A stretch of 64,000 nucleotides of DNA from Gemmatimonadota bacterium (GTDB lineage: Bacteria > Gemmatimonadota > Gemmatimonadetes > Gemmatimonadales > Gemmatimonadaceae): contig JADJNZ010000001.1 of assembly GCA_016714015.1 (NCBI GenBank), forward strand, positions 1,240,001 through 1,304,000, written 5' to 3'. The position numbers and the translations under genes were made by a program. Under the pieces are notes generated by a model. The model worked only from the letters and a program-made list of their open reading frames with translations, ran no database searches and was not told the DNA's origin. Shown piece after piece: positions 19,452 to 28,335 of this stretch. The first letter of the stretch is position 1, and every line of letters starts with the position of its first letter.

Positions 19452-20117
19452 CTATCGCAGCCCCGTCGGCGGCGGCAGGCGGAGGCCCAGCCGGGTGTCG
19501 GCGTGCGCGGCGACCGCCTGTTCCAGCACGCTCGCCCACCGCCGGTCGAGGACGTTGTACGCGTCCGGCGACTGGTACGGATGGATCACCACCTGGGTCT
19601 CCGCGCTCACGGCGTGCACCTCCTGCACGAGCCGCAGCAGCTGCGAGTCCGGCGTGTCCTCCTTGGCGACCAGCACCAGGGCATGCGCGCACTTGGCGGC
19701 CGCCGCCACGCCGATCGTCTGGATCGCGCGGTCGAACGAGGCCTCCCCGCCGCCGAACTCCACCGTCACCTGCACCATCGCGAGGAACGGGAGCAGTTCG
19801 TCCAGCGCCTCCGGCCGCTGCCCGTCGGTATCGAGCATCACCGGCAGCTTCGGCTTGGAGGCCGTGAAGGCGGAGAGCAGGAAGGGCACGCTCCCCAAGG
19901 GATCGCGTCCGCCGATCACGATCGAGTGGAACACCGACCGCGACTGCTGGCGGTCCAGTTCGCGGGTGAGCGCCGAGGCGATGTACATCGTCGCCGTCTC
20001 CGCTTCGCCGGCGAAGCGCACGAACAGCTGGCGCCGTCCGGCCCACGGCCCGAGGGACTGCACGCCCGCCGGCACGCCCGCGAGCGCTGCGGCCACCACC
20101 GTTGCCACGTCGTTCAT
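19452..20117 (-). CDS. QueE-like radical-SAM homologue lacking the iron-sulfur cysteines
   Basis: 221 residues from ATG 20117. By eye the order of motifs follows the QueE/COG0602 radical-SAM family: SLGPWAGRRQLFVRFAG (as in the QGEGPxxGxxxxFVRLxGC start), IVIGGRDPL for the TGGEPL motif, LPVMLDTDGQRPEAL for LPVYLETNGTLPEAL, then a C-terminal VIHPYQSP for LQPVTP. Where CxxxCxxC should be, it reads GEAETATMYIAS, and the whole protein has a single cysteine elsewhere. It therefore cannot bind the cluster by the standard motif. It lies near queF; function unknown, perhaps a non-catalytic paralogue. Confidence 0.65.
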   Translation of the reverse strand: MNDVATVVAAALAGVPAGVQSLGPWAGRRQLFVRFAGEAETATMYIASALTRELDRQQSRSVFHSIVIGGRDPLGSVPFLLSAFTASKPKLPVMLDTDGQRPEALDELLPFLAMVQVTVEFGGGEASFDRAIQTIGVAAAAKCAHALVLVAKEDTPDSQLLRLVQEVHAVSAETQVVIHPYQSPDAYNVLDRRWASVLEQAVAAHADTRLGLRLPPPTGLR

Positions 20118-20130
20118 CCGTTCTCTCCGT

Positions 20131-21066
20131 TCAGTCGTCGAGTGCCGCGCGCGCGATGCGCTCGCACAACTCGGGGAAACCCACGCCATCGGCCTGCGCC
20201 GCCTGCGGCACCAGGCTCGTTCCGGTCATGCCCGGGAGCGTGTTCGCTTCCAGGCAGTAGAGCCCACCATCCGGATGCAGGCGGAAGTCGATCCGCGCGC
20301 ATCCGCCCAGCTTGAGCGCCTCGTACGCCACGCGGGCGAGGCGCTTCGTCTCGTCGCGCACCGGGTCCGGGAGCGGCGCGGGGAAGAGTTCCTCCGCCAT
20401 CCCGGCCGTGTACTTGCACTCGTAGTCGTAAATCTCGTGCTTGGGGATGATTTCGCCAACCGGCATCACCCAGTCGCCGAGGATCCCCACCGTCAGTTCC
20501 CGCCCCGGAACATAGGTCTCCAGCATCACCTCGTCATCGTGCGCGAACGCCTGCGCGATCGCCGCCCCGAGCTGCTGGGTCGCTTTCACGATGCTGAGCC
20601 CCACCGTCGACCCCTGCTTCGACGGCTTCACCACGATCGGGAGTCCGAGCGCTGTCACCGCGCGCTCGGCATACGCCGGTGTCTCCCAGTCCCGCGGATC
20701 CCCCGCGCGCACCATCCACCAGTCCGCCGTCGGCACCCCCGCCGCGCGGAAGACGATCTTCGACAGGTCCTTGTCCATCGCGAGCGCGCTCGCCAGGTGT
20801 CCACTGCCGGTGTACGTGACCCCCGCGAGGTCGAACATCGCCTGGATCGTCCCGTCCTCGCCCGCGCCGCCATGCAGGGCCATCCAGACCACGTCCGCCG
20901 CCCGGGCCGCCGGCAGCACCGCGAAGGCATCACCCGACGGGTCGGCCTCCGTCACCTCGTGCCCCCGCGCGCGCAACGCGGCCGCCACGCGGCCGCCACT
21001 CGACAGTGACACCTCGCGCTCGGACGAGTCGCCGCCCTTCAGCAGCAGGATCCGCAACGCCGACAT
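20131..21066 (-). CDS. ddl: D-alanine-D-alanine ligase
   Basis: 311 residues. ATP-grasp ligase with LLKGGDSSEREVSLSSG at the N-terminus, ALHGGAGEDGTIQAMFDLAGVTYTG, the lysine loop VVKPSKQGSTVGLS, and the metal end DFRLHPDGGLYCLEANTLPGMT. It makes the D-Ala-D-Ala dipeptide for peptidoglycan. One base separates it from the upstream CBS gene stop and 13 from the QueE-like gene, so it sits inside a long leftward operon running from holA/mutS toward queF. Confidence 0.94.
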   Translation of the reverse strand: MSALRILLLKGGDSSEREVSLSSGGRVAAALRARGHEVTEADPSGDAFAVLPAARAADVVWMALHGGAGEDGTIQAMFDLAGVTYTGSGHLASALAMDKDLSKIVFRAAGVPTADWWMVRAGDPRDWETPAYAERAVTALGLPIVVKPSKQGSTVGLSIVKATQQLGAAIAQAFAHDDEVMLETYVPGRELTVGILGDWVMPVGEIIPKHEIYDYECKYTAGMAEELFPAPLPDPVRDETKRLARVAYEALKLGGCARIDFRLHPDGGLYCLEANTLPGMTGTSLVPQAAQADGVGFPELCERIARAALDD

Positions 21067-21067
21067 C

Positions 21068-22465
21068 TCAGCGCGCCATCAGGAACTGGAGGAGATCCGA
21101 CCGCGTCAGGATCCCCTGCACCGTCCCATGCTCGCGCACGAGCACCGCCGGGTTGTTGCGACCGAGCATCTTCACGGCCGCGTCCACCGGCATCGCCACG
21201 TCCACCACCGGGAACGGATGGTCCATCACGTCCGCCACCGAGCGCTCGAGCACCTTCGTGTCCTCCAGCCCGCGCACGCTCAGCACGCTCTCGCTCACCG
21301 AGCCCACGCACGCCGCCCCATCCATCACCGGCAGCTGCGACACGTTGTGCAGGCTCATCAACCCGAGCGCCTGGCGCACCGACGCGCCGGGGATCGTGCT
21401 CACCAGCGCGGGGATCTCACCGCCCTTCGCCGCGAGCAGCTGCCCGAGCGTCATCTTCTCGGCGTCGAGCATCTGGTTCTCGCGCATCCATTCGTCGTTG
21501 AACACCTTCGAGAGATACCGCTCGCCGGTGTCGCACAGCACCGTGACCACGCAGGCCTCGGGATCATTGATCCGCCGCGCCACGCTCAGCGCCGCGTGCG
21601 CGATCATCCCCGCCGAGCCGCCGACGAAGAGCCCCTCCTCGCGCGTGAGCCGGCGCGCCATCGCGAAGGCATCGCGGTCGCTCACGCTCTGGTACTCGTC
21701 GATCACGCTCATGTCCATCGTGCCGGGCACCTTGTCCTGCCCCACGCCCTCCACCTTGTAGGGCGCGCCCTGCGGCTTGTTCGCCCCGTTCGAGCGCCAC
21801 ACCTCGGCGAGGATCGATCCCACCGGGTCCGCGCCCACGATCTGCACCTTCGGGTTCTTCTCCTTGAGGTACTTCCCCGTGCCGCTGATGGTGCCGCCCG
21901 TCCCGGCGCCCGCCACGAAGTGCGTGATCCGGCCGCCGGTCTGCTCCCAGAGCTCCGGGCCGGTGGTCTCGTAGTGCGCCTTCGGGTTGGTCATGTTGTA
22001 GAACTGGTTCGCGAGCACCGCGTTCGGCGTCTCGCTCGCGATCCGCTTCGCCATCGACGTGTAGCTGTCCGGGTGCTCGGCCGGCACCGCCGTCGGCGTG
22101 ATGATCACCTCGGCGCCGAACGCCTTGAGGAGCCGCACCTTCTCCTGGCTCATCTTGTCCGGCATCGTGAAGATGCACTTGTAGCCCTTGAGCGCCGCCG
22201 CGAGCGCGAGGCCCACACCGGTGTTGCCGCTCGTCGCCTCCACCACCGTCCCGCCCGGCTTGAGCTGGCCTGTGCGCTCGAACTCCTCGATCATCGGCAA
22301 CCCGATGCGGTCCTTCACGCTCCCGCCGGGATTGAAGAACTCCGCCTTGCCGTAGACCGGCGTCCGGATCCCCTGCGTCACCCGCGAGAGACGGATGAGG
22401 GGCGTCCACGCGATCGTCTCGAGGACGTTCGCGTAGGGCTGGCGGTGGCGCGTGTGGTCGGTCAT
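21068..22465 (-). CDS. cystathionine beta-synthase with C-terminal CBS-domain pair
   Basis: 465 residues from ATG 22465. The PLP-binding lysine is Lys51 in FFNPGGSVKDR; TSGNTG and GAGTGGTISGTG bind the cofactor phosphate. Residues about 335-465 form two CBS repeats (…SVRQALGLMSLHNVSQLPVMD; VDAAVKMLGRNNPAVLV), as in regulated cystathionine beta-synthases. The enzyme condenses homocysteine and serine; a cysteine synthase activity cannot be ruled out. No cystathionine gamma-lyase is in the window. Confidence 0.88.
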   Translation of the reverse strand: MTDHTRHRQPYANVLETIAWTPLIRLSRVTQGIRTPVYGKAEFFNPGGSVKDRIGLPMIEEFERTGQLKPGGTVVEATSGNTGVGLALAAALKGYKCIFTMPDKMSQEKVRLLKAFGAEVIITPTAVPAEHPDSYTSMAKRIASETPNAVLANQFYNMTNPKAHYETTGPELWEQTGGRITHFVAGAGTGGTISGTGKYLKEKNPKVQIVGADPVGSILAEVWRSNGANKPQGAPYKVEGVGQDKVPGTMDMSVIDEYQSVSDRDAFAMARRLTREEGLFVGGSAGMIAHAALSVARRINDPEACVVTVLCDTGERYLSKVFNDEWMRENQMLDAEKMTLGQLLAAKGGEIPALVSTIPGASVRQALGLMSLHNVSQLPVMDGAACVGSVSESVLSVRGLEDTKVLERSVADVMDHPFPVVDVAMPVDAAVKMLGRNNPAVLVREHGTVQGILTRSDLLQFLMAR

Positions 22466-22496
22466 GGCCGTGAGGGGGAAGATGGGAGGAGGGAAC

Positions 22497-25133
22497 TCAG
22501 GAGCGGCCGCGCGCCTCGGCGGCGAGATCCGCGAGGAGCGAGAGGGCTTGCAGCGGGGTGAGCGCGTTGGGGTCCACGCCCTTGAGACGCTCGACGAGCG
22601 GGTCGGTGACGGCGAAGAGGCCGAGCTGGTCGGTCGGCGCACTCGGCGTCGCGCGGCGGGCCGTCCCGCCCACCCCGCCGAGCGCGGGGACGAGCTGCTC
22701 CCCCTCGAGCACGCGCAGCAACGCGCGCGCGCGCGCGATCACCGGGGCCGGGAGCCCCGCCAGGCGGCCGACCTCGATCCCGTAGGACCGGTCCGCGCCC
22801 CCCGGCTTGAGCCGATGCAGGAAGAGGATCCGCTCCCCGGCCTCCTGCACCGCGACATTATAGTTCCGAACTGATACGAATTCGTCCGCGAGCTGCGTGA
22901 GCTCGTGGTAGTGCGTCGCGAAGATCGTCTTGCACCCCACGCGCTCGTGCAGGTGCTCGCTCACCGCCCACGCGATGGAGAGCCCGTCCCAGGTGGCCGT
23001 GCCGCGGCCGATCTCGTCCAACAGGACGAGGCTCTGCGCCGTCGCCGTGTGCAGGATCGCGCTCGTCTCGCTCATCTCCACCATGAACGTCGACTGTCCG
23101 CGCACGAGGTTGTCGCTCGCCCCCACGCGCGTGAAGACGCGGTCGGCCACGCCCACCCGCGCCGACGCGGCCGGCACGTAGCTCCCCATCTGCGCCATCA
23201 GGACGAGCAGGCCGATCTGCCGCAGGATCGTGCTCTTGCCGGCCATGTTCGGGCCCGTGAGGATGATCATGCGCGCGTCGGGCGTGAGCGTGACGTCGTT
23301 CGGGATGAACTGGTCGCGCGGCATCATCCGCTCCACCACCGGATGCCGCCCGCGCACGATCTCCAGCGCCGGCCCGTCATCGACCACCGGCCGCACGTAC
23401 CCTTCGCGCGCCGCCACCTCGGCCAGTGCGGCCAGCACGTCGAGCTCGGCGCACCGGCGCGCGATCGCCTGGAGCCGCGTCACCTGCGCCCCCAATCGCG
23501 CGCGCAGCGCCTCGAAGAGCTCGCGCTCGAGCGTCTCCATCCGCTCCGTCGCGTGCAGGACCTTCTCCTCGAACTCCTTCAGCGCCGGGGTGATGTAGCG
23601 CTCCGCGCCCGTCAGCGTCTGGCGACGCTGGTAGTCCGCCGGCACGAGGTCCTTGTTCGCGTTCGTGATCTCGATGTAATACCCGAAGACGCGATTGTAC
23701 CCGACCTTGAGCGACGTGATGCCCGTGCGCGCGCGCTCCTCCGCCTGCAGCGCGGCGATCGCATCCTTCCCTCCCGTCGCGACGGCGCGCAGGTCGTCGA
23801 GGGTCGCATCCACTCCGGGCGCGATCGTCTCGCCGTCGCCGAACGCGAGCGGGGGACGCGCCACGAGCGTGCGCGCGATCTCCGCGGCCAGTTCCGGCGC
23901 GTCATCCCACGAGGCGGCGAGTGCCGCGAGTGTGCCGCCCACGCCGGTGCGCCGCAGTGCGGCGATGACCTCGGGGAGCCGCGCGAGTGAGTCGCCGAGC
24001 GCCCGGACATCGCGCGGCGTCGCGCGGCCGGCCGCCGTGCGTCCCGCGAGACGCTCGACGTCCCGCACGCCGTCGAGCGCCTCGCGCAGCGCGGCCCGTG
24101 CCAACGCGTCGGTGAACAACGAGGTCACCGCGTCGAGTCGTGCCGTGATCGCCCCCACCTCGGTCAACGGGGCGAGGATCCACTGCCGCAGCGCCCGCGC
24201 CCCCATCGGCGTCTGCGTCCGGTCGAGGACGCCGAGCAACGTGCCGCTCGTGTCGCCGGTGGCGCGCAGCGATTCGGTGAGTTCGAGGTTGCGGCGCGTC
24301 ATCTCGTCGAGCGGCATCGTGCCGCCCGGTCGCTCCACGATCGGCCGCGCGAGGTGGGGCAGTCCGCCCGGCTGCAATTCGCGCAGGTAGCGCAGCAACG
24401 CGCCGGCGGCACCCACCGCGACGGCATCGGCCGCGCCGATCCCGAACCCCTCGAGCGATTGGACCGCGTACTGCGTGGCGAGCGCGTCCTCGGCGAGGGC
24501 CGGCTCGAACTCCCACGCCTCGCGCACCGTGAGCAGGGCACCGCTCGATGCCGCCAACGTCTCCGCGAGCGCCGCGGCGCCCGTCGTGCGGCCATCCGTC
24601 GCTCCTGCGACGATCACCTCGCGCGGGGCGAGCCGCGCGAGCGACGCGTCGGCATCGCCCGCGAGACAGCGGACCAGGCGCAGTTCGCCCGTCGAGAGAT
24701 CCGCCGCCGCGATCCCCACCTCGCCACCCAACGCGTGGAGCGCGCAGAGATAGTTGTTGCGCCCGACATCCAGGAGGTCGTCGCTGAACGCCGCGCCCGG
24801 CGTCACCGTCTCGATCACGGCACGCTTCACGATCCCCTTCGCGAACCGCGGATCCTCGATCTGCTCGCAGATCGCCACCCGGTGTCCCTGCTGCACCAGG
24901 CGACGCAGGTACTCCGAGGCCGCCTTCACCGGCACGCCGGCGAGCGGCACTTCCGTCGCGCCGCCGTTGTTCCGCGAGGTCAACGTGAGGTCCAGCGCGC
25001 GCGACGCCACCTCGGCGTCCTCGTAGAACATCTCGTAGAAGTCGCCCATCCGGAAGAACAGGATCGCGTTGGGATGCCGCGCCTTGATCTCCCGGTACTG
25101 CGCCATCAACGGCGTCGCGCTGCCGCTGCTCAC
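22497..25133 (-). CDS. mutS: DNA mismatch repair protein MutS
   Basis: 878 residues from GTG 25133, which overlaps the stop of the SPOR gene (GTGA). The mismatch-reading Phe-Tyr-Glu (residues 32-34, MGDFYEMF) follows the typical MAQYREIKARHPNAILFF start. Core and clamp domains are complete, and the ATPase has GPNMAGKST (Walker A), a DEIGRGTATWDG segment (Walker B, with Ala in place of the usual Ser) and ATHYHELT. MutS binds mismatches and small loops with MutL; mutL is not in the window. Confidence 0.95.
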   Translation of the reverse strand: MSSGSATPLMAQYREIKARHPNAILFFRMGDFYEMFYEDAEVASRALDLTLTSRNNGGATEVPLAGVPVKAASEYLRRLVQQGHRVAICEQIEDPRFAKGIVKRAVIETVTPGAAFSDDLLDVGRNNYLCALHALGGEVGIAAADLSTGELRLVRCLAGDADASLARLAPREVIVAGATDGRTTGAAALAETLAASSGALLTVREAWEFEPALAEDALATQYAVQSLEGFGIGAADAVAVGAAGALLRYLRELQPGGLPHLARPIVERPGGTMPLDEMTRRNLELTESLRATGDTSGTLLGVLDRTQTPMGARALRQWILAPLTEVGAITARLDAVTSLFTDALARAALREALDGVRDVERLAGRTAAGRATPRDVRALGDSLARLPEVIAALRRTGVGGTLAALAASWDDAPELAAEIARTLVARPPLAFGDGETIAPGVDATLDDLRAVATGGKDAIAALQAEERARTGITSLKVGYNRVFGYYIEITNANKDLVPADYQRRQTLTGAERYITPALKEFEEKVLHATERMETLERELFEALRARLGAQVTRLQAIARRCAELDVLAALAEVAAREGYVRPVVDDGPALEIVRGRHPVVERMMPRDQFIPNDVTLTPDARMIILTGPNMAGKSTILRQIGLLVLMAQMGSYVPAASARVGVADRVFTRVGASDNLVRGQSTFMVEMSETSAILHTATAQSLVLLDEIGRGTATWDGLSIAWAVSEHLHERVGCKTIFATHYHELTQLADEFVSVRNYNVAVQEAGERILFLHRLKPGGADRSYGIEVGRLAGLPAPVIARARALLRVLEGEQLVPALGGVGGTARRATPSAPTDQLGLFAVTDPLVERLKGVDPNALTPLQALSLLADLAAEARGRS

Positions 25134-26080
25134 CCGCGCGGCGCCTCGACCAGGAACCCGTCGCTCTTCTCGCGCGTCTTGTAGCGCTCGAGGGCCGCGG
25201 CCGCCGCCGCACGGGTCGGGAACATCCCGAATCTCACGCGGAACGGCGCGGCGGTGCCGTCCACGCGCGCATCGTAGCCCCGCTCGCGCAGCTTCCGCAC
25301 GAGGGCGTCCGCCTCCGCGCGTGTGCGGAGCGCCGCCGTCTGCACGGACCACATCGGCGCCGCGCTCGGGCGCGGCAGCGGCGGCTTCGCGGCGATCGGT
25401 GCGCTGTCGCGGGCTGGCGCGTTCGCCGGTGGCGGATTCGCCGGCGCAGGCGCGGTGGTGGGCGCGGGCGTGGGCGCGACGGAGGTCGGGGCCGGCGCCG
25501 CGGTCGGATCCGGACAGCCGCGCAGCAGGTACTCGTACTGGTTCTCGAGCTCGAGCGCGCCGGCGCGCACCAGCGGCCGACCGCCGCGCAGCACGGTGCA
25601 ACCGGCGTCGCGGTCCCCGCGCTCCATCAACAGGCGTCCCTGCCAGAGGCCCGCCTCGCCCCGCGCGGGTGAGTCCGGTGCCTCGCGCGTCAGTCGCTCC
25701 AGGTAGCGGATCGCCGCCTCCCGGTCGCCGCGCGCCGACTCGCCCTGCGCGAGCCGCAGCATCGCGTCCCCCGCGCGCGGTGACCGGTCGTGCTCGAGCA
25801 TCACGCGCAGATAGTCGCGTTGCGCCGATTCCCACGACTCGGCGAGCGTCGCGCGCCAGAACAGCGCATCGGCTTCGGCGCTCGACCCCGGCTCGGCCGC
25901 GTTCACGAGCGAGTCCATCAGCGCACGCCCGTCGGCCCCCTGGCCGTCGGTCACGAGTCGCTGCGCCCGGCGATACGCCGCCTGCAACGAGTCGGCGCGC
26001 GTCGGCGCGGCCGCCTGTCCCTGCGCCACGCGGGCGACGATGAGCAGCGCGAGCAGCGCGCGCGCGACGGTCGAGAGCAT
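25130..26080 (-). CDS. SPOR-domain protein with tetratricopeptide-like repeats
   Basis: 316 residues from ATG 26080. A signal peptide (LLALLIVARVAQGQA) leads into helical repeats (about 25-190) containing TPR-like pairs such as ALFWRATLAESWESAQRDY and AIRYLERLTREAPDSPA. A Pro/Ala-rich linker (about 195-240) precedes a C-terminal SPOR domain (WSVQTAALRTRAEADALVRKL … VRFGMFPTRAAAAAALE), which binds denuded peptidoglycan glycans at division sites. Probably periplasmic or envelope-attached. Lies between holA and mutS, overlapping mutS by four bases. Confidence 0.78.
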   Translation of the reverse strand: MLSTVARALLALLIVARVAQGQAAAPTRADSLQAAYRRAQRLVTDGQGADGRALMDSLVNAAEPGSSAEADALFWRATLAESWESAQRDYLRVMLEHDRSPRAGDAMLRLAQGESARGDREAAIRYLERLTREAPDSPARGEAGLWQGRLLMERGDRDAGCTVLRGGRPLVRAGALELENQYEYLLRGCPDPTAAPAPTSVAPTPAPTTAPAPANPPPANAPARDSAPIAAKPPLPRPSAAPMWSVQTAALRTRAEADALVRKLRERGYDARVDGTAAPFRVRFGMFPTRAAAAAALERYKTREKSDGFLVEAPRG

Positions 26081-26091
26081 CGGTCGCTTCC

Positions 26092-27150
26092 TCAGGCAGC
26101 CCGCCGGCGTGCGGCCGGCGGCGTGATCGCGAGCAGGAGCGAGGTCACGATCTGCGCCTCGCTCGAGACCTTCGTGTCCTTGAGCGCGGTATCCGCCGCC
26201 AGCAAGTGCGGCAACGCGTGCTCGATGTCCGCCGCATTCCACTTGGGAACGGCACGAGCCCAGCATTTCACCGCATCGCCCCAAGCGCGGCCGGTGTAGA
26301 TGCCGCCGCCTTCCTTCAGCAACGTGAAGAACTCGCTCTCGAGTCGCCCTGCCGCGAGGCCGCGCGCGCGCGCCGCCACGCCCCAACCGATCGCGAGGGT
26401 CTGCGCCGTGAGCGCGAGCACGACCTGCACCCCGTTCAGCTTGGGCGTCATGAACACCTCGTCCACGATCGCGATCGCGCGCGTCGTCTCGCGCATCGCG
26501 GCGAGATCGAGCAGGTCGGCGAGCGTGTGCCCCGGCCGCACGCCCGTGACGGCTTGCACCGCGTCGGGACCGATGGGCTTGCCATCCGTGTATGCGGCCA
26601 GCTTCTGCAGTTCGCCGCTCAGCAGCGCGAGGTCGTTCCCGGTGTAGCTCGCGAGCAGGGTCGCCGCCTCGGGCAGGATCGTCGTCCCGCAGGCCTTCGG
26701 CGCCTCGAGCGCGAGCCACTGCTGCAGCTCTTCGTCGGTGAGGGCGCGGAACTCGAGCGCGCTCGACGACTTGAGGAGGTCCGCCGGCGGCTTCGCACCG
26801 CCGGGCACCACCAGCACCAGGCAGGTGTCGCTCGCCGGCTTCTCCACGTGGCGCGTCAGCCGCTCGAGCGCCGGCTTCTTCAGCGCCTCCGGGTCGCGCA
26901 GGATCACCACGCGCCGGTCGGCGAGCATCGGCAGTGCCTCGAGGGCACCCGACAGGCGCGCCACATCGCACTCCGCGCCGCGCAGCTGTTCGAGGTTGAA
27001 GTCCCGCGTGGAGGGATCGGTCGCCGCGGCGATCAACGCCCGGACCTTCTCCTCCTTCAGGAAGTCATCCGTGCCGTGGAACAGGTAGACCGGGTCCAGG
27101 CGGCCGCTCTCGAGCGCCGACTTGAACGCCTTCATCGTCACGGGTGCCAT
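26092..27150 (-). CDS. holA: DNA polymerase III subunit delta
   Basis: 352 residues from ATG 27150. The clamp-loader delta fold is visible: PVYLFHGTDDFLKEEKVRAL near the start, FNLEQLRG and LPMLADRRVVILRD of the AAA-like domain, LLSGELQKLAAYTDGK before the C-terminal collar domain with LALTAQTLAIGWGVAA. It opens the beta clamp for loading. The anti-sigma-like gene upstream runs 86 bases into it. The SPOR gene starts 11 bases after its stop. Confidence 0.88.
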   Translation of the reverse strand: MAPVTMKAFKSALESGRLDPVYLFHGTDDFLKEEKVRALIAAATDPSTRDFNLEQLRGAECDVARLSGALEALPMLADRRVVILRDPEALKKPALERLTRHVEKPASDTCLVLVVPGGAKPPADLLKSSSALEFRALTDEELQQWLALEAPKACGTTILPEAATLLASYTGNDLALLSGELQKLAAYTDGKPIGPDAVQAVTGVRPGHTLADLLDLAAMRETTRAIAIVDEVFMTPKLNGVQVVLALTAQTLAIGWGVAARARGLAAGRLESEFFTLLKEGGGIYTGRAWGDAVKCWARAVPKWNAADIEHALPHLLAADTALKDTKVSSEAQIVTSLLLAITPPAARRRAA

Positions 27151-27406
27151 ACGGCCGGAATATAGCGGCCGAGGCACGCGGCCGAGGCTCCGCGGCCAAT
27201 CGCGCATCCAGTGTGGCGCGGAAGCCGGGCGAGGCACGCATCGGTCGCCGGTGCCGCGCGAGCAACAACCCGGCGCGGACGAGGCGATCGTACTCGCCAC
27301 ACCCGGCACAGGTATCGGCGTGCGCGCGCATCGCGGTGGTGCGCGCAGGGCACGCCGCGCCGTCGAGCCAGGCGAGATGCTGGGAGCGGAACTCGGAGCA
27401 GCGCAT
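27065..27406 (-). CDS. putative zinc-finger anti-sigma protein
   Basis: 113 residues from ATG 27406 (weak ribosome site). It begins MRCSEFRSQHLAWLDG and has MRAHADTCAGCGEYDRLV, the HxxxCxxC signature of zinc-binding anti-sigma domains (ZAS family), on a protein lying directly downstream of a sigma factor gene. No membrane helix follows, so it would be a soluble RsrA/ChrR-like protein. The last 28 codons overlap the start of holA in another frame, so the true end or a frameshift deserves doubt. Residues after about 85 look like read-through of holA sequence. Confidence 0.5.
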   Translation of the reverse strand: MRCSEFRSQHLAWLDGAACPARTTAMRAHADTCAGCGEYDRLVRAGLLLARHRRPMRASPGFRATLDARLAAEPRPRASAAIFRPYGTRDDEGVQVGARERPPGPGLPVPRHG

Positions 27407-27444
27407 CGGTGGGGGACCGTGCTGGGGTGGGGCCGGGAATGCGA

Positions 27445-27474
27445 AACGCCCCCCCGATACCCCGGGGGGACGTT
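27445..27474 (-). terminator. GC hairpin between sigma and anti-sigma genes
   Basis: On the minus strand AACGTCCCCCC pairs with GGGGGGGCGTT around a short loop, then TTCGCATT follows. It sits about 53 bases after the sigma factor stop, so it could terminate or attenuate transcription between sigma and anti-sigma genes. One internal mismatch. Confidence 0.35.
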
Positions 27475-27526
27475 CCACGTTCCGGCCTGCGTGCCGTCGG
27501 AGGTCCCACCCCCCTGCCGGCGACCC

Positions 27527-28165
27527 TTACCGCAGGGCCGGCTCGATGATCTCGGCGAACGAGCTGCGGGCGCGGTTCAGGCGCGACTTCACGGTCCCGA
27601 GGTTGCAGTGCGTGATCTCGGCGATCTCCTCGTAGGAGCGCCCCTCGAGTTCGCGCAGCACGAACACCTCGCGATGGTGCTGCGGCAGCTGCGCGACCGT
27701 CTGCTCCACCAGCGTGCGCACATGGCGCTTGCGGAAGAGGTCGTCCGGACGCGACTGCGTGTCCTCGAACTCCAGCGGGCGCTCCTCGTCCTCCCAGCCC
27801 GAGGTCATCGTCTGGAAGAGCACGATCGGATTCCGCGAGCGGTTGCGCAGCTCGTTCTTCGCGAGGTTCGACGCGATCGTGTAGATCCAGGTCGAGAACT
27901 TCTTTGACCGGTCGAAGCGCGCCAGGTGACGATGCACGCGGATGAAGACCTCCTGCACGAGGTCCTCGGCGCGCTCGCGGTCACCGACGGTCCGGTAGAT
28001 GAAGTTGAGCAGCCGACCCTGGTAGCGATCGACGAGCGCGTCGAATGCGCGCGTCTGACCGATCAAGTATTCGGACACCAAAACGCCATCATCAAGCGTC
28101 TTGAGATCGTTGAGCGTCCGGAATTGGATGCGCTTTGCGTTCGACTTCACTGCGGCGGTCCCCAT
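27527..28165 (-). CDS. RNA polymerase sigma factor, ECF (RpoE-like) type
   Basis: 212 residues from ATG 28165, chosen because GGAGGAG sits three bases before it; an in-frame TTG at 28177 overlaps that ribosome site. Region 2 is ALVDRYQGRLLNFIYRTVGDRERAEDLVQEVFIRVHRHLARFD … FSTWIYTIASNLAKNELRNR and region 4 is LPQHHREVFVLRELEGRSYEEIAEITHCNLGTVKSRLNRAR. It redirects polymerase to a small regulon, probably envelope or oxidative stress. A zinc anti-sigma candidate follows it. A perfect palindrome lies upstream. Confidence 0.92.
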   Translation of the reverse strand: MGTAAVKSNAKRIQFRTLNDLKTLDDGVLVSEYLIGQTRAFDALVDRYQGRLLNFIYRTVGDRERAEDLVQEVFIRVHRHLARFDRSKKFSTWIYTIASNLAKNELRNRSRNPIVLFQTMTSGWEDEERPLEFEDTQSRPDDLFRKRHVRTLVEQTVAQLPQHHREVFVLRELEGRSYEEIAEITHCNLGTVKSRLNRARSSFAEIIEPALR

Positions 28166-28249
28166 GTGCTCCTCCAACGGCTGTGGAGTACGGTGGCCAT
28201 TCCCCGATGACTACTGAAGCAGGGGACATGCCACCCCATGAGGCTCTGT

Positions 28250-28272
28250 AAGTCGTTGATAATCAACGACTT
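28250..28272. promoter_or_regulatory. perfect 11-bp inverted repeat upstream of the sigma gene
   Basis: AAGTCGTTGAT, one base, then its exact complement, AT-rich relative to the surroundings, 85 bases before the sigma factor start and 64 bases after the Nudix stop. No T tract follows on either strand, so an operator for sigma autoregulation is as likely as a terminator for the Nudix gene. Confidence 0.5.
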
Positions 28273-28335
28273 CATCAGCACATAATCTGACACTGTGTCC
28301 CGTTATTCGGAGAATGGCGTCCGAAAATGGGGACG

